Under the pieces are notes generated by a model. That model had not been told where the DNA came from. It did not search any database and saw only the letters and a list, made by a program, of their open reading frames with translations. This document shows positions 53,150-62,375 of a stretch of 64,000 nucleotides of DNA, one piece after another. Source of the stretch: Agriterribacter humi. Its GTDB lineage: Bacteria; Bacteroidota; Bacteroidia; Chitinophagales; Chitinophagaceae. How positions within the stretch are numbered: position 1 is the stretch's first letter; each line of letters begins with the position of its first letter. Made by a program: the position numbers and the translations under genes. Where the stretch lies: positions 186,001 through 250,000 of the forward strand of contig NZ_VOHQ01000006.1 in NCBI RefSeq assembly GCF_009192765.1, in the 5' to 3' direction.

Positions 53150-53188
53150 CAGGCATCCGGCAAAAATGTAAAAAATAAACATGTACGG

Positions 53189-54331
53189 ATGAAACCGGTT
53201 TTTGTTATTTCCGATAATATTGTATCACCCATAGCACTAACAGCAAATGAAAATTTTGCTCTGCTGAAAAAAGGCATTTCTGGCATACAATTGCATCATA
53301 CAGCAATTGCTCCGGAACCCTTTTATGCTTCTTTGTTTAATGAAGATGTGAATTTTACGGGATCTGTCAATAACCCGGATGCCTACACTAAATTTGAGCA
53401 ATTGCTTATCGCTTCCATACAGGATGCTTTATCGCTTTCCGGTACGGATATTACCAGTGCAAAAACCGCATTGATCATTTCTTCTACCAAAGGAAATATC
53501 AGTCTTATTGAATCAGGAGCAATAAATGAGTCTGTAAAAAAGCGCGTTGCTTTACATAGCTCGGCAAAAGCAATAGCCGGTTATTTCCGTTTCAAATCTC
53601 ATCCTGTGGTCGTATCGCATGCCTGCATTTCGGGCCTGGTTGCGCTTATTACAGGTATGCGCTTATTACAATCCGGCCGCTGCGATCATGCGGTAATAGC
53701 CGGCGCCGACATCATTACACAATTTGTATTATCCGGCTTCCAGTCTTTTCACGCTGTCAGCGATGAACCCTGCAGGCCCTTTGATGCCAAACGAAATGGT
53801 ATTACATTGGGCGAGGCCGCGGCTACCATTATTCTTTCGGTAGAAAAGCCCGATGCCAAAGAAAGTATACAGCTTTCAGGTGGAGCTATCAGTAACGATG
53901 CCAATCATATTTCCGGTCCCTCCCGTACCGGAGAAGAATTACACCAGGCTATTGAAGCCGCTGTTCAGGAAGCCGGTATTTCTAAAAATGAAATTGATTT
54001 TATTTCGGCGCATGGAACAGCTACGGTGTATAATGATGAAATGGAATCTAAAGCCATAAACCTCTCGGGATTACAACAGGTTCCTGTTAATAGCCTGAAG
54101 GGATATTACGGCCATACTCTGGGTGCTGCCGGTTTAATAGAAACCGTGGCCTGCGTGCATTCATTAAAAGAAAATATAATTTTGCCCACCCCGGGATTTA
54201 AAGATCCGGGCACAACACAGCCCTTAGTGGTAAGCAATGCGTTGCAAACGGGCGTATACAACAATTGCCTGAAAACCGCATCGGGATTCGGAGGTTGTAA
54301 TGCAGCGATAGTATTACGGAAAGCAATTTGA
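53189..54331 (+). CDS. Beta-ketoacyl synthase
   Basis: This 380-residue protein has Cys at residue 146 in VSHACISGLVALITGM and His residues in ISAHGTATVYND and LKGYYGHTLGAAG. All three catalytic residues are present, though Thr-Ala-Cys is replaced by His-Ala-Cys, and the N-terminal part is shorter than in FabF. This is the form common in pigment clusters of the phylum. It extends or starts the aryl chain. FASGFGG-type end: TASGFGGCNAAIVL. Confidence 0.9.
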   Translation: MKPVFVISDNIVSPIALTANENFALLKKGISGIQLHHTAIAPEPFYASLFNEDVNFTGSVNNPDAYTKFEQLLIASIQDALSLSGTDITSAKTALIISSTKGNISLIESGAINESVKKRVALHSSAKAIAGYFRFKSHPVVVSHACISGLVALITGMRLLQSGRCDHAVIAGADIITQFVLSGFQSFHAVSDEPCRPFDAKRNGITLGEAAATIILSVEKPDAKESIQLSGGAISNDANHISGPSRTGEELHQAIEAAVQEAGISKNEIDFISAHGTATVYNDEMESKAINLSGLQQVPVNSLKGYYGHTLGAAGLIETVACVHSLKENIILPTPGFKDPGTTQPLVVSNALQTGVYNNCLKTASGFGGCNAAIVLRKAI

Positions 54332-54369
54332 TTTTTAACTATAAACCATAACCCAGTACATTTTATTAC

Positions 54370-55440
54370 ATGGAATTTTTTAAAAAGGATAGCAAAACAG
54401 CTTTGGAGGCGAAAGGGCTGGCGCAATTCATCGCATTTGGACCTGTGGTATTCCAGGTAGCCAAAGTAATGAGGGATACCGGTATATTAAGCATCATAGA
54501 AGAAAGTGCATCAACCGGAATAACCATTGAAGAAATTGAAACCCGCGTACAATTGCCTCATTATGGAGTAAGAGTGTTGCTGGAATCATCATTGGGAATA
54601 GGATTGGTTTTGGAAAACAATGGTAAGTATACTTTAACCCGCACGGGTTATTTTATTTTGCATGATCCGCTTACAAAAGTAAACATGGATTTTGTGCACG
54701 ATGTGTGCTACAAAGGGTTATTTGACCTGGATAAGAGCATTCAAAATGGAAAGCCCGAAGGACTTAAAGAATTCGGCGATTGGCCTACCATTTATGAAGG
54801 GCTTTCACAATTGCCCGCACATGTGCAGAAAAGCTGGTTCGCTTTCGATCATTTTTTTTCGGATACGGCTTTCCCGGCAGTAATAAAACATGTATATAAA
54901 GACGGCATTAAAAATATATTAGACATAGGGGGAAACACAGGCAAATGGGCCATTGCCTCCGCTAAGCATGCGCCGGATATACATATTACCATTATGGATT
55001 TGCCCGGACAGCTAAATATGGCCAAAAAAAGAATGGAAGAACTTGGACTTACCAACCGGGTATCTTTTTATCCAACGAATATTTTGGATGAAAGCCAGCC
55101 TTTTCCGAAAGGGTTTGACGCGATATGGATGAGCCAGTTTTTAGATTGCTTTTCTGAAGCCGAAATCGTTTCTATCTTAAAGCGCTGCGCCATGGCAATA
55201 GGTGATGATGGCTATGTACTGATTCTGGAAGCATTTTGGGATACACAGCGATTTGAAACAGCGGCTTTTTGCCTCCTGCAAACATCTATCTATTTCACTG
55301 CATTGGCCAATGGCAACAGCCAGATGTACGATTCAAGGGTTTTTAAGCAATGTATATACGATGCAGGCTTTGAAATTGTGGAACAAACCGATGGCATAGG
55401 TTTAAGCCATAGCCTGCTGAAATGCAGGAAGAAGAAGTGA
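54370..55440 (+). CDS. SAM-dependent methyltransferase with N-terminal dimerisation domain
   Basis: This 356-residue protein has a winged-helix dimerisation region (VMRDTGILSIIEESASTG, then GVRVLLESSLGIGLV) in the first 110 residues. The methyltransferase fold follows with motif I ILDIGGNTGKWAI, then ITIMDLPGQL and IWMSQFLDCFSEAEIV. This is the layout of the O-methyltransferase family 2. Flexirubins often carry a methyl group on the aryl ring, and this enzyme could add it. The C-terminus (GLSHSLLKCRKK) is complete. Confidence 0.88.
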   Translation: MEFFKKDSKTALEAKGLAQFIAFGPVVFQVAKVMRDTGILSIIEESASTGITIEEIETRVQLPHYGVRVLLESSLGIGLVLENNGKYTLTRTGYFILHDPLTKVNMDFVHDVCYKGLFDLDKSIQNGKPEGLKEFGDWPTIYEGLSQLPAHVQKSWFAFDHFFSDTAFPAVIKHVYKDGIKNILDIGGNTGKWAIASAKHAPDIHITIMDLPGQLNMAKKRMEELGLTNRVSFYPTNILDESQPFPKGFDAIWMSQFLDCFSEAEIVSILKRCAMAIGDDGYVLILEAFWDTQRFETAAFCLLQTSIYFTALANGNSQMYDSRVFKQCIYDAGFEIVEQTDGIGLSHSLLKCRKKK

Positions 55441-55452
55441 ATTTGAAAATGT

Positions 55453-55592
55453 GGAAATTTGAAAATGTGGTGGTCGGTACGCAACGAAGGAGCGTCAGAC
55501 CGCAACATCGTGGAATGTGCTAATTTGGGAATTTGAAAATTTGGAAGTTTGAAAATGAGGTGGTCGGTACGCAACGAAGGAGCGTCAGACCG
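55453..55592 (+). repeat. Direct repeat of 50 bases, period 90
   Basis: The stretch 55453-55502 recurs at 55543-55592 with two changes; the last 34 bases are identical. Each copy has TTTGAAAATG followed by GGTCGGTACGC and GCGTCAGACC, which can pair partly into a hairpin. Between the copies lie more ATTTGAAAAT and TTTGGAA words. No gene is found in 55441-55714; the last part is T-rich with TAATTTTG at 55655-55662 as a possible -7 box without a fitting -33 box. Confidence 0.75.
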
Positions 55593-55714
55593 TGGGTAAC
55601 AAAAGTTAACTGGTACTGACGGCTGACTGCTAATCGCTGATCGCGTTTGGATTTTAATTTTGTATTTTATTTGGTTTTTGTTATTTGTTTTTTGGTTCTT
55701 ATTTATAATATATT

Positions 55715-56959
55715 ATGCAAACAGAAAAAACAGATGTACTGGTTATTGGCGCCGGACCTTCGGGAACAGTTGCCGCCTCCATTGTTCACCAGGCCGGGTA
55801 TAAAGTACGCATTGTTGAAAAAATGAAATTTCCGCGCTTCGTAATCGGCGAAAGCCTTTTACCCCGCTGTATGGAAGCCCTGGAGGAAGCGAAGTTCTTA
55901 GACGCTGTGGCGGAAAGAGGTTTCCAGGAAAAAAATGGGGCCAAGTTTGTAAAAAATGGAAAAATATGCGATTACCAGTTTGCCGATCAGTTTACCAAAG
56001 GATGGAAAAGAACCTGGCAGGTGCAGCGTGCCGACTTTGATCATACGCTTGCCCGAACCGTTGAAGAAATGGGCGTACCTGTTCAGTATGAAACTACGGT
56101 AACCCATATTGCTTTTAATGATGACGGAAAATCTGTCACCACTATTGAAGATGCCAATGGCAATAAACAATATATAGAAGCCCGCTTTATTATAGACGGC
56201 AGTGGTTACGGACGGGTGATACCGCGTATGTTCAATATGGAAAAACCCTCTAACCTGCCCGCAAGAAAAGCACTGTTTGCGCATACGGTAGATACCAAAC
56301 GCGCCATGTCCGATGAGCCTAACCGCATCACTATTGTAGTGCACAAAAAAGCGGTATGGATATGGATCATCCCATTTGCCAATGGCATTACTTCTTTGGG
56401 GTTTGTAGGATTTCCTGAGTTCTTTGATGGGTTTGAAGGCTCACCGGAAGAAAAAATCCGGGCAATGATCGCTACAGAACCATATTTAAGTGAGCGGTTT
56501 AAAGATGTTGAACTGGTGTTTGAACCGAGAACATTGCAGTCGTGGTCATCCACCACCGACAGGTTTTATGGCAATGGATTTGTACTTACGGGAAATGTGA
56601 CGGAATTTTTAGATCCGGTATTTTCTTCGGGCGTTACGCTGGCTACCGTTTCCAGCCAGATTGCGGCAAAACTGGTGATTCGTAAACTGAAAGGAGAGGA
56701 TGTAGACTGGGATAAAGAATACATGGATATTATGATGCAGGGCGTAAATACTTTTCGCTCTTATGTAATGGCATGGTACGAAGGCACACTGGATACTATT
56801 TTCTTTGCCGATGATCAGGATCCGCTTATTAAAAGCCAGATATGTTCCGTATTGGCTGGTTATGTGTGGGATACTACCAATCCCTATGTAAAAGATCATA
56901 CCACTGCCCTGCACAAGCTGGCGCGGATAATAACCATGAGAGATAGCCTGAAGGGGTAG
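55715..56959 (+). CDS. Flavin-dependent halogenase-like oxidoreductase
   Basis: This 414-residue protein has an FAD-binding GAGPSG (about residues 12-17) and the halogenase-type WIWIIP (WxWxIP, about 213-218). GFVLTGNVTEFLDPVFSSGV then binds FAD. The FPRFVIGESLLPR block is typical of the halogenase and geranylgeranyl-reductase-like group. WxWxIP is strongly linked with flavin halogenases, although some members are hydroxylases. In flexirubins the ring can be chlorinated or hydroxylated, so either function fits. It is a stand-alone gene after a repeat-rich gap. Confidence 0.88.
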   Translation: MQTEKTDVLVIGAGPSGTVAASIVHQAGYKVRIVEKMKFPRFVIGESLLPRCMEALEEAKFLDAVAERGFQEKNGAKFVKNGKICDYQFADQFTKGWKRTWQVQRADFDHTLARTVEEMGVPVQYETTVTHIAFNDDGKSVTTIEDANGNKQYIEARFIIDGSGYGRVIPRMFNMEKPSNLPARKALFAHTVDTKRAMSDEPNRITIVVHKKAVWIWIIPFANGITSLGFVGFPEFFDGFEGSPEEKIRAMIATEPYLSERFKDVELVFEPRTLQSWSSTTDRFYGNGFVLTGNVTEFLDPVFSSGVTLATVSSQIAAKLVIRKLKGEDVDWDKEYMDIMMQGVNTFRSYVMAWYEGTLDTIFFADDQDPLIKSQICSVLAGYVWDTTNPYVKDHTTALHKLARIITMRDSLKG

Positions 56960-56961
56960 TG

Positions 56962-57062
56962 AAAGGAGAGAGGAGAGATGAGAGAGGTGAAAGGCGAGAG
57001 AGAGGTGAATGGTGAGTAGTTGTCTTGCTGGCTGACGGCTGATAGCTGATGGCTGACAGCAG
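56962..57062. repeat. Gene-free AGAG/GCTGA microrepeats
   Basis: After the halogenase stop come GAGAGG-type repeats (56966-57010), then GGCTGACGGCTGATAGCTGA and similar words (57031-57060). Similar GCTGA words are seen at 55619-55642. They are probably intergenic simple repeats without coding role. Confidence 0.5.
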
Positions 57063-57099
57063 AACCAGCAGCATGCACACATAAAACAATATTAATATT

Positions 57100-57744
57100 T
57101 TGTCAGATACCCAAACATACATTACCGCTCATTGCTGCATTACCCAAAAAAAGGTATACAAAAACGGTATACTGCTTTTGAGCGATGAAACAGGCAGTGA
57201 TACAACCGATTTCCTCCTTTCTGCATATAAATATTTTAATGTGGATTATCCCAAATTTTATAAAATGGATAATCTGTGTAAACTCGGGTTTTTAGCGGTG
57301 GAATTACTGCTGAAAGAAAGGCGGATTGCAGAAGAATACAGTCCCGAAACAGTTGGTATCGTATTGAGCAATGCCAATTCCAGTCTGGATGCCGACCTTA
57401 ATTATTTCCAAACCGTTAAAAACATACCCAGTCCTGCCCAATTTGTATATACTTTGCCTAATATTGTGATTGGTGAAATCAGCATCAGGCACCATTGTAA
57501 GGGAGAGAACGCTTTTTTTGTGAGTGACAGGTTTGATACCGGCTTTATGCAGTTTTATGTGCAGGATCTGTTGGACCGTAACCGGATTAATGCATGCATT
57601 AGCGGTTGGGTAGAATGTTTGGGCGGGGAATATAAAGCCGTGGTTTACCTGACAGAAAAGCGTCCGGCTAAAGGATCTTTACCATTTAATATTGATCATA
57701 TTCATCAAATTTACGAGATAGCTAATGGAGAAATTAATGGCTGA
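57100..57744 (+). CDS. Short ketosynthase-like protein without active Cys
   Basis: A TTG at 57100 starts the frame; no in-frame ATG lies between it and the preceding stop. The 214-residue product resembles the N-terminal half of a ketosynthase: IVLSNANSSLDADLNYFQTV and YTLPNIVIGEISIRHHCKGENAFFVSD match the KS core. The position of the catalytic Cys is occupied by Phe-Phe-Val. It lacks the C-terminal half with both His residues, so it cannot condense. It may be a subunit or scaffold for the KS/CLF pair. The next ACP gene begins inside it (20-base overlap). Confidence 0.65.
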   Translation: MSDTQTYITAHCCITQKKVYKNGILLLSDETGSDTTDFLLSAYKYFNVDYPKFYKMDNLCKLGFLAVELLLKERRIAEEYSPETVGIVLSNANSSLDADLNYFQTVKNIPSPAQFVYTLPNIVIGEISIRHHCKGENAFFVSDRFDTGFMQFYVQDLLDRNRINACISGWVECLGGEYKAVVYLTEKRPAKGSLPFNIDHIHQIYEIANGEING

Positions 57745-57988
57745 TCTGAAGCAACAGATCATAGCGCAACTGAACCTGAAAGATTTGAAACCGGAAGATA
57801 TCGGTGACGACCAGCCGCTTTTTGTGGAGGGACTGGGGCTGGATTCTATTGATGCCCTGGAATTGATTGTATTGTTGCAGCAGGAATATAAGATAAAACT
57901 TGCCAGCGCGGAAGAAGGTCAGCATGTATTCCGTTCCGTTAGAACCATGGCGCAATATATTACAGAACATCAGCCTAAAACAGTATAG
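57725..57988 (+). CDS. Acyl carrier protein
   Basis: This 87-residue protein has the phosphopantetheine Ser at residue 41 in LGLDSIDALELIVLL. A second ATG at residue 5 is possible. It differs clearly from the ACP at 30657 (LDSLDYIDLV), and the pair is typical of aryl-polyene systems, in which one ACP may carry the starter and the other the growing chain. The gene overlaps the short KS-like gene by 20 bases. Confidence 0.93.
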   Translation: MEKLMADLKQQIIAQLNLKDLKPEDIGDDQPLFVEGLGLDSIDALELIVLLQQEYKIKLASAEEGQHVFRSVRTMAQYITEHQPKTV

Positions 57989-58127
57989 TGGTACCGTACA
58001 TGGTTGATTTGAATATTTATACTTTGTATTACCGGGAAGCAGGCATCCGTCCAAAATCTAAAATCTCACACCTGTCTATCGCCTTCCTGTCCGGTAGGCA
58101 GGGCAGGCAGTTTTCAAATCTGAAATA

Positions 58128-59327
58128 ATGAGTACCCCCGTTTTCATTGCAGGCGCTGGTGTAATTTCGGCTATCGGTAATAATATAGCCGAAAATCTGG
58201 CTGCACTTGAAAATGGAGCCGCCGGGATGGGTGAAATGCAGTATCTCCATTCGGTGCATCGTCATAAGCTTCCCGTAGCAGAGGTGAAAATGAGTAACGC
58301 TGAACTGGCAGAACTGGCTGGCATGCCTGCGCATATCAGCCGCACAGCACTCCTTTCGGCTATTGCTGCAAAAGAAGCGCTTCAGCATGCTGCTATAGAA
58401 AACTTTAGTAAGCTACGTACGGGTTTCATTTCTGCCAATACCGTGGGTGGCATGGATAAGACCGAAGATTTTTTTGTTGATTTTTCAGGAGATCCGGGCA
58501 AAGGCAGGTTGCGTAATATTATTCATCACGAATGCGGTGCAGCCACCGAGCTGGTGGCCGACATACTGGGTGTAAAAAATTATATATCTACCATCAGTAC
58601 CGCCTGTTCTTCATCTGCCAACGCTATATTTTTTGGTGCAAGACTCATCAGGCAAAATATGCTTGATGTGGTGATTGCCGGCGGAACAGATGCACTTACC
58701 AAATTTACACTCAACGGGTTTAATACTTTAATGATTGTAGACCATCATTACTGTCAGCCTTTTGACGAGAACAGGAGGGGATTGAACCTGGGAGAAGGCG
58801 CCGGTTACACAGTGCTTGTCTCAGAGCAGGTTGCCGCTTCGTTAAAAAATGATCCTGTTTGTGTATTAAGCGGGTATTGCAATGCCAATGATGCGTATCA
58901 TCAAACGGCATCCTCCCCCGATGGCACAGGTTCATACCTGGCTATGAAAGGCGCGTTGCAGCAAAGCGGGTTACAGTCCGGGCAAATTGATTATATCAAC
59001 CTGCATGGCACCGGCACACAAAACAATGATATAGCGGAGGGCACAGCAATTAAAATGTTGTTTGAAGGACATTATCCGCCCATGAGTTCTACCAAATCCT
59101 TTACGGGGCATACATTGGGCGCCAGTGGCGGAATTGAAGCTGTATTTTCAACGCTGGCTATACAACATGGACTGATTTATCCTAACCTGCGTTTGGAAAC
59201 ACCCATGAAAGCATTGCCTTTTATTCCGGAAACGCACTTTAAAAAAGGAGCAGCCATTCGCCACGTACTTTCTAATTCTTTTGGTTTTGGAGGTAATTGT
59301 TCATCACTTATATTTTCAAAAGCATAA
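58128..59327 (+). CDS. Beta-ketoacyl synthase (KS of a KS/CLF pair)
   Basis: This 399-residue protein has Cys at residue 160 in STACSSSANAIFFG and His residues in INLHGTGTQNND and STKSFTGHTLGASG. The Cys-His-His set is complete, and the end NSFGFGGNCSSLIF is typical. The following gene lacks the active Cys and overlaps by one base (TAATG). Together they form the KS/chain-length-factor heterodimer that builds the polyene chain, as in known aryl-polyene clusters. Confidence 0.93.
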   Translation: MSTPVFIAGAGVISAIGNNIAENLAALENGAAGMGEMQYLHSVHRHKLPVAEVKMSNAELAELAGMPAHISRTALLSAIAAKEALQHAAIENFSKLRTGFISANTVGGMDKTEDFFVDFSGDPGKGRLRNIIHHECGAATELVADILGVKNYISTISTACSSSANAIFFGARLIRQNMLDVVIAGGTDALTKFTLNGFNTLMIVDHHYCQPFDENRRGLNLGEGAGYTVLVSEQVAASLKNDPVCVLSGYCNANDAYHQTASSPDGTGSYLAMKGALQQSGLQSGQIDYINLHGTGTQNNDIAEGTAIKMLFEGHYPPMSSTKSFTGHTLGASGGIEAVFSTLAIQHGLIYPNLRLETPMKALPFIPETHFKKGAAIRHVLSNSFGFGGNCSSLIFSKA

Positions 59328-60376
59328 TGTTTATACAGGCTACGGCAGGCATATCACCCCAACCTTCTTTCAGTGCTTTATTAACTGAACCTGCTGTGTA
59401 TGCCGGGAACAGGTTGAATTGTATAGAACCTGATTATGGCCAGATCATTGACCCTAAAATGATCAGGCGAATGAGCCGGATTATAAAAATGGGTGTCGCT
59501 GCCGCAATGGACTGTTTAAAAACATCTGCAACGGAAATGCCCGGCGCAATTATTACCGGAACGGCTTATGGCTGTCTTGCCGATACGGAAGTTTTTCTTT
59601 CGAAAATGGTGGAGAACAGGGAAGAATTGCTTACGCCTACGGCTTTTATACAATCAACCCACAATACTGTTGGGGCGCAAATTGCTCTGTTGCTCAAATG
59701 CCATAACTATAATAATACGTTTGTGCACAGGGGATTTTCCTTTGAAAGCGCATTATTAGATGCCATCACTTTATTACAGGAGCAGCATGCGTTAACTGTT
59801 TTGGTGGGAGGAATAGATGAGCTTACCGATACCAGCTTCAGGCTGCTCAGCCGGTTTGGATTGTATAAAAAAGATATTTCTTCCAATAGGGCGTTATACG
59901 ATGGGGCTGCAAAAGGAACGATAGCGGGAGAAGGAGCGGCCTTTTTTTTATTGTCTGCAGAACCTTCCGGGAAAGACTATGCGCAGTTAAACGGATTATA
60001 TACTTTTTATAAACCCGGGGATATTGCAGAAATCGAAAAAAATATTCAGTCTTTTTTATCGGCCCATGGTATTGGTGTGAATGATGTTGACCTCGTTATA
60101 ACCGGTCAAAATGGCAATGTAAATGAAGATGGGATATATAAGCAACTTGCACAAACGACTTTCAAAGGCAAAGCCTGTGCCCGGTTCAAGCATTTGTGCG
60201 GTGAATATCCTACAGCGGCTTCCTTTGCATTGTGGCTGGCTGCCAATATTATAAAAACAGGAGTGGTTCCTTCCTGTACTTCGGTTAGCAGTGATAATAA
60301 ACGCCCCGGGCGTATATTAATATACAATCATTACCAAAATACGCATCACGCTTTATACCTGCTGTCTGTATGCTGA
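59327..60376 (+). CDS. Chain-length-factor-like ketosynthase partner
   Basis: The ATG at 59327 (MFIQATAGISPQPSF) overlaps the KS stop; an earlier frame start at 59297 lies inside the KS gene. The roughly 349-residue product follows the ketosynthase fold (QSTHNTVGAQIALLLK, then FSFESALLDAITLLQEQ) but has no Cys at the active site, where HRGFSF is seen. The His motifs are also changed. Such proteins pair with an active KS and set chain length. It overlaps the next gene by seven bases. Confidence 0.85.
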   Translation: MFIQATAGISPQPSFSALLTEPAVYAGNRLNCIEPDYGQIIDPKMIRRMSRIIKMGVAAAMDCLKTSATEMPGAIITGTAYGCLADTEVFLSKMVENREELLTPTAFIQSTHNTVGAQIALLLKCHNYNNTFVHRGFSFESALLDAITLLQEQHALTVLVGGIDELTDTSFRLLSRFGLYKKDISSNRALYDGAAKGTIAGEGAAFFLLSAEPSGKDYAQLNGLYTFYKPGDIAEIEKNIQSFLSAHGIGVNDVDLVITGQNGNVNEDGIYKQLAQTTFKGKACARFKHLCGEYPTAASFALWLAANIIKTGVVPSCTSVSSDNKRPGRILIYNHYQNTHHALYLLSVC

Positions 60377-61143
60377 ACTTTAATACCATTAATATTGTTT
60401 TTATCACCTTGCTGATCGGAATGATCGGCTATCATTTCTTCTACAGTATTCCTGCATATACTTTTATTATACTGCTGGTGGCGTACTTATCCTTTCTTTT
60501 TTACGGCAGTTATAACGTAAGGTCTAATTTTTACCTGAAAACGATTTCCGCGGCCAATACAACACGCAGGCAAATCGCAATTAGTTTTGATGATGGTCCT
60601 ATGCCTTTATATACGCCACAGGTGCTGCAGATATTAAAAGCGCACCAGGTGGAAGCTGCCTTTTTTTGCATCGGTAAACGAATTAAGGAAAACGAGGCCT
60701 TGTTAAAGCAGGTATATGATGAAGGACATCTTATCGGCAACCACAGTTATTCGCATGATCTGTGGTTTGATCTTTTTTCAGCGCAAAAAATGAATTTGGA
60801 TCTGCAGATGATGAATGAAACTATGCTAAAGGTTACGGGCGTTAAGCCCCGCTTATTCCGTCCACCTTATGGTGTTACCAATCCCAATCTTAAAAAAGCC
60901 ATCGAAAAAAATAATTTCATTCCTATCGGTTGGAGTGTCCGGTCTATGGATACGGTAGCAAAAGATGCACAAAAATTATTGTCAAAAGTTACCGGATCGT
61001 TAAAACCGGGAGCCATTGTATTGTTTCATGATACCAGCAAAGCTACGGTAGACATGCTTTCTGCATTCTTACAGGAGGTAAAGCAAAGCGGCTATGAAAT
61101 TGTCCGGTTAGACAAATTGCTTAATTTGGAGCCCTATGCGTAA
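60370..61143 (+). CDS. Polysaccharide deacetylase (NodB-type) with N-terminal membrane helices
   Basis: Of 257 residues, the first 50 form two hydrophobic helices (IVFITLLIGMIGYHFFYSIP, then YTFIILLVAYLSFLFYG). The NodB domain follows: ISFDDGP (Asp-Asp, about residue 73), GNHSYSHD (two metal-binding His) and RPPYGVTN. The zinc ligand triad is present, so it should be active. The catalytic domain would face the periplasm. Its role in pigment clusters is unclear; it may remove acyl groups from a carrier or cell-wall part. Confidence 0.9.
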   Translation: MLNFNTINIVFITLLIGMIGYHFFYSIPAYTFIILLVAYLSFLFYGSYNVRSNFYLKTISAANTTRRQIAISFDDGPMPLYTPQVLQILKAHQVEAAFFCIGKRIKENEALLKQVYDEGHLIGNHSYSHDLWFDLFSAQKMNLDLQMMNETMLKVTGVKPRLFRPPYGVTNPNLKKAIEKNNFIPIGWSVRSMDTVAKDAQKLLSKVTGSLKPGAIVLFHDTSKATVDMLSAFLQEVKQSGYEIVRLDKLLNLEPYA

Positions 61144-61771
61144 GCTTGTTTTAATTGGAATGCTGTGGATAACCGCAATAGCTGCGAAAGCACAATACCC
61201 GGGGTATACCTTGCTGCGGGATGCTTCTTCTTTTCAAACACAATTTGCCGCTGCATCACAAAAAACGAATACCATTAAAAGCGATTTTGTGCAGGAAAAG
61301 ACCCTGAGCCTGCTGGCGGAAAAAATTGTATCGAAAGGAAAGTTCTGGTTCAAAAAAGAAAATGCCGTACGTATGGAATACACGCAGCCTTTTCAATACC
61401 TGATGATCATTAATGGAAGCAATGTATATATTAAGGATAGTCAGAAAGAAAACAAAATATCTACCAAATCCAATAAGCTGTTCCAGCAGATCAATAAAAT
61501 AATGATAGATTGTGTAAATGGAAAGGCCTTACAAAGCAGCGATTTTAAAGTAAAGATATTTGAAGATAAAACTACTTTTATGGCGGAGCTTTCGCCGGTT
61601 AATAAAAATCTAAAGACTTTATTCAGTAACATCAATATGATTATTGAAAAGAAGGATTATGCTGTATCCCGTATTGAAATGCATGAGCCATCGGGCGATA
61701 ATACCACCATTCATTTTGTGAACCGCCAGTTTAACACCCAGCTTGCCGATGCGTTGTTTGCTATACGTTAG
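61136..61771 (+). CDS. LolA-like outer-membrane lipoprotein carrier protein
   Basis: This 211-residue protein has a signal peptide ending IAAKAQ. The LolA fold is marked by TIKSDFVQEKTLSLLAEKIVSKGKFWFKK and RMEYTQPFQYLMIINGSNVYI. LolA-like genes are regular parts of aryl-polyene clusters and may carry the lipid-like pigment across the periplasm, in the way LolA carries lipoproteins. It overlaps the deacetylase by eight bases and the next lipoprotein gene by about 20. Confidence 0.88.
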   Translation: MRKLVLIGMLWITAIAAKAQYPGYTLLRDASSFQTQFAAASQKTNTIKSDFVQEKTLSLLAEKIVSKGKFWFKKENAVRMEYTQPFQYLMIINGSNVYIKDSQKENKISTKSNKLFQQINKIMIDCVNGKALQSSDFKVKIFEDKTTFMAELSPVNKNLKTLFSNINMIIEKKDYAVSRIEMHEPSGDNTTIHFVNRQFNTQLADALFAIR

Positions 61772-62375
61772 TTGCTGGCTGATCTGCGCCGCCTGTTCTT
61801 CTTCCTACAAAAAATTACAACGCACGGAAGCTGATGCGGTTTGTGTTGAAGCTTTCAAACCGGTTTTTACACGGGCTTTATACAATACCCAGGTAAATGT
61901 AACCGGTAAACACCTGAGCGGTTTGCTCATTATCAAAACCATGCCCGACAGCAGTATAAGAATGGTTTTTTCCAGTGAAGCCGGCTTTAAATTCTTCGAT
62001 TTTGAATTTTACAAAAATGAATTTAAGGTGCATTATATCTTCAGCCAGATGAACAAAAAGCCTGTGATCAAAACCCTTCGTAAAGATTTTGAGCTGGTGT
62101 TAATGCAACACCTTAATGCGCCGGGGTCCTATACACTAAAAAGCAATGAGGATTACTACCATGTATTTCCGGATGGTCAGGATTTTTATTATTACATTAC
62201 CGACAGTGCCTGCAGCAACCTGTTGCGTATGGAAAGGGGAAGCAGAAAAAAAAGAATATTGGAAGCCATCATGCACAAAGGCAGCGATGGCATGCCCGAT
62301 ACAATTGGCATAAAACATCACAATTTTAGTTTTGATATTGGATTAAAACGTTTACAGGATGATACTGAAAGATGA
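61749..62375 (+). CDS. LolB-like lipoprotein of the pigment cluster
   Basis: The start at 61749 (MRCLLYVSCWLICAAC) gives a good lipoprotein signal; an ATG at 61743 adds two residues. The 208-residue product has the lipobox ICAAC, then blocks such as NTQVNVTGKHLSGLLIIKTMP, RMVFSSEAGFKFFDFEF and PVIKTLRKDFELVL. The alternating strand pattern resembles the LolB/DUF4292-like fold, but I cannot be sure. As a lipoprotein next to the LolA-like carrier, it could receive the cargo at the outer membrane. It overlaps the genes on both sides. Confidence 0.7.
   Translation: MRCLLYVSCWLICAACSSSYKKLQRTEADAVCVEAFKPVFTRALYNTQVNVTGKHLSGLLIIKTMPDSSIRMVFSSEAGFKFFDFEFYKNEFKVHYIFSQMNKKPVIKTLRKDFELVLMQHLNAPGSYTLKSNEDYYHVFPDGQDFYYYITDSACSNLLRMERGSRKKRILEAIMHKGSDGMPDTIGIKHHNFSFDIGLKRLQDDTER

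Noticed and set aside
58001-58026. Promoter in front of the KS gene at 58128
   Set aside because: TATACTTTG resembles a -7 box but no TTG element lies at the right distance upstream.
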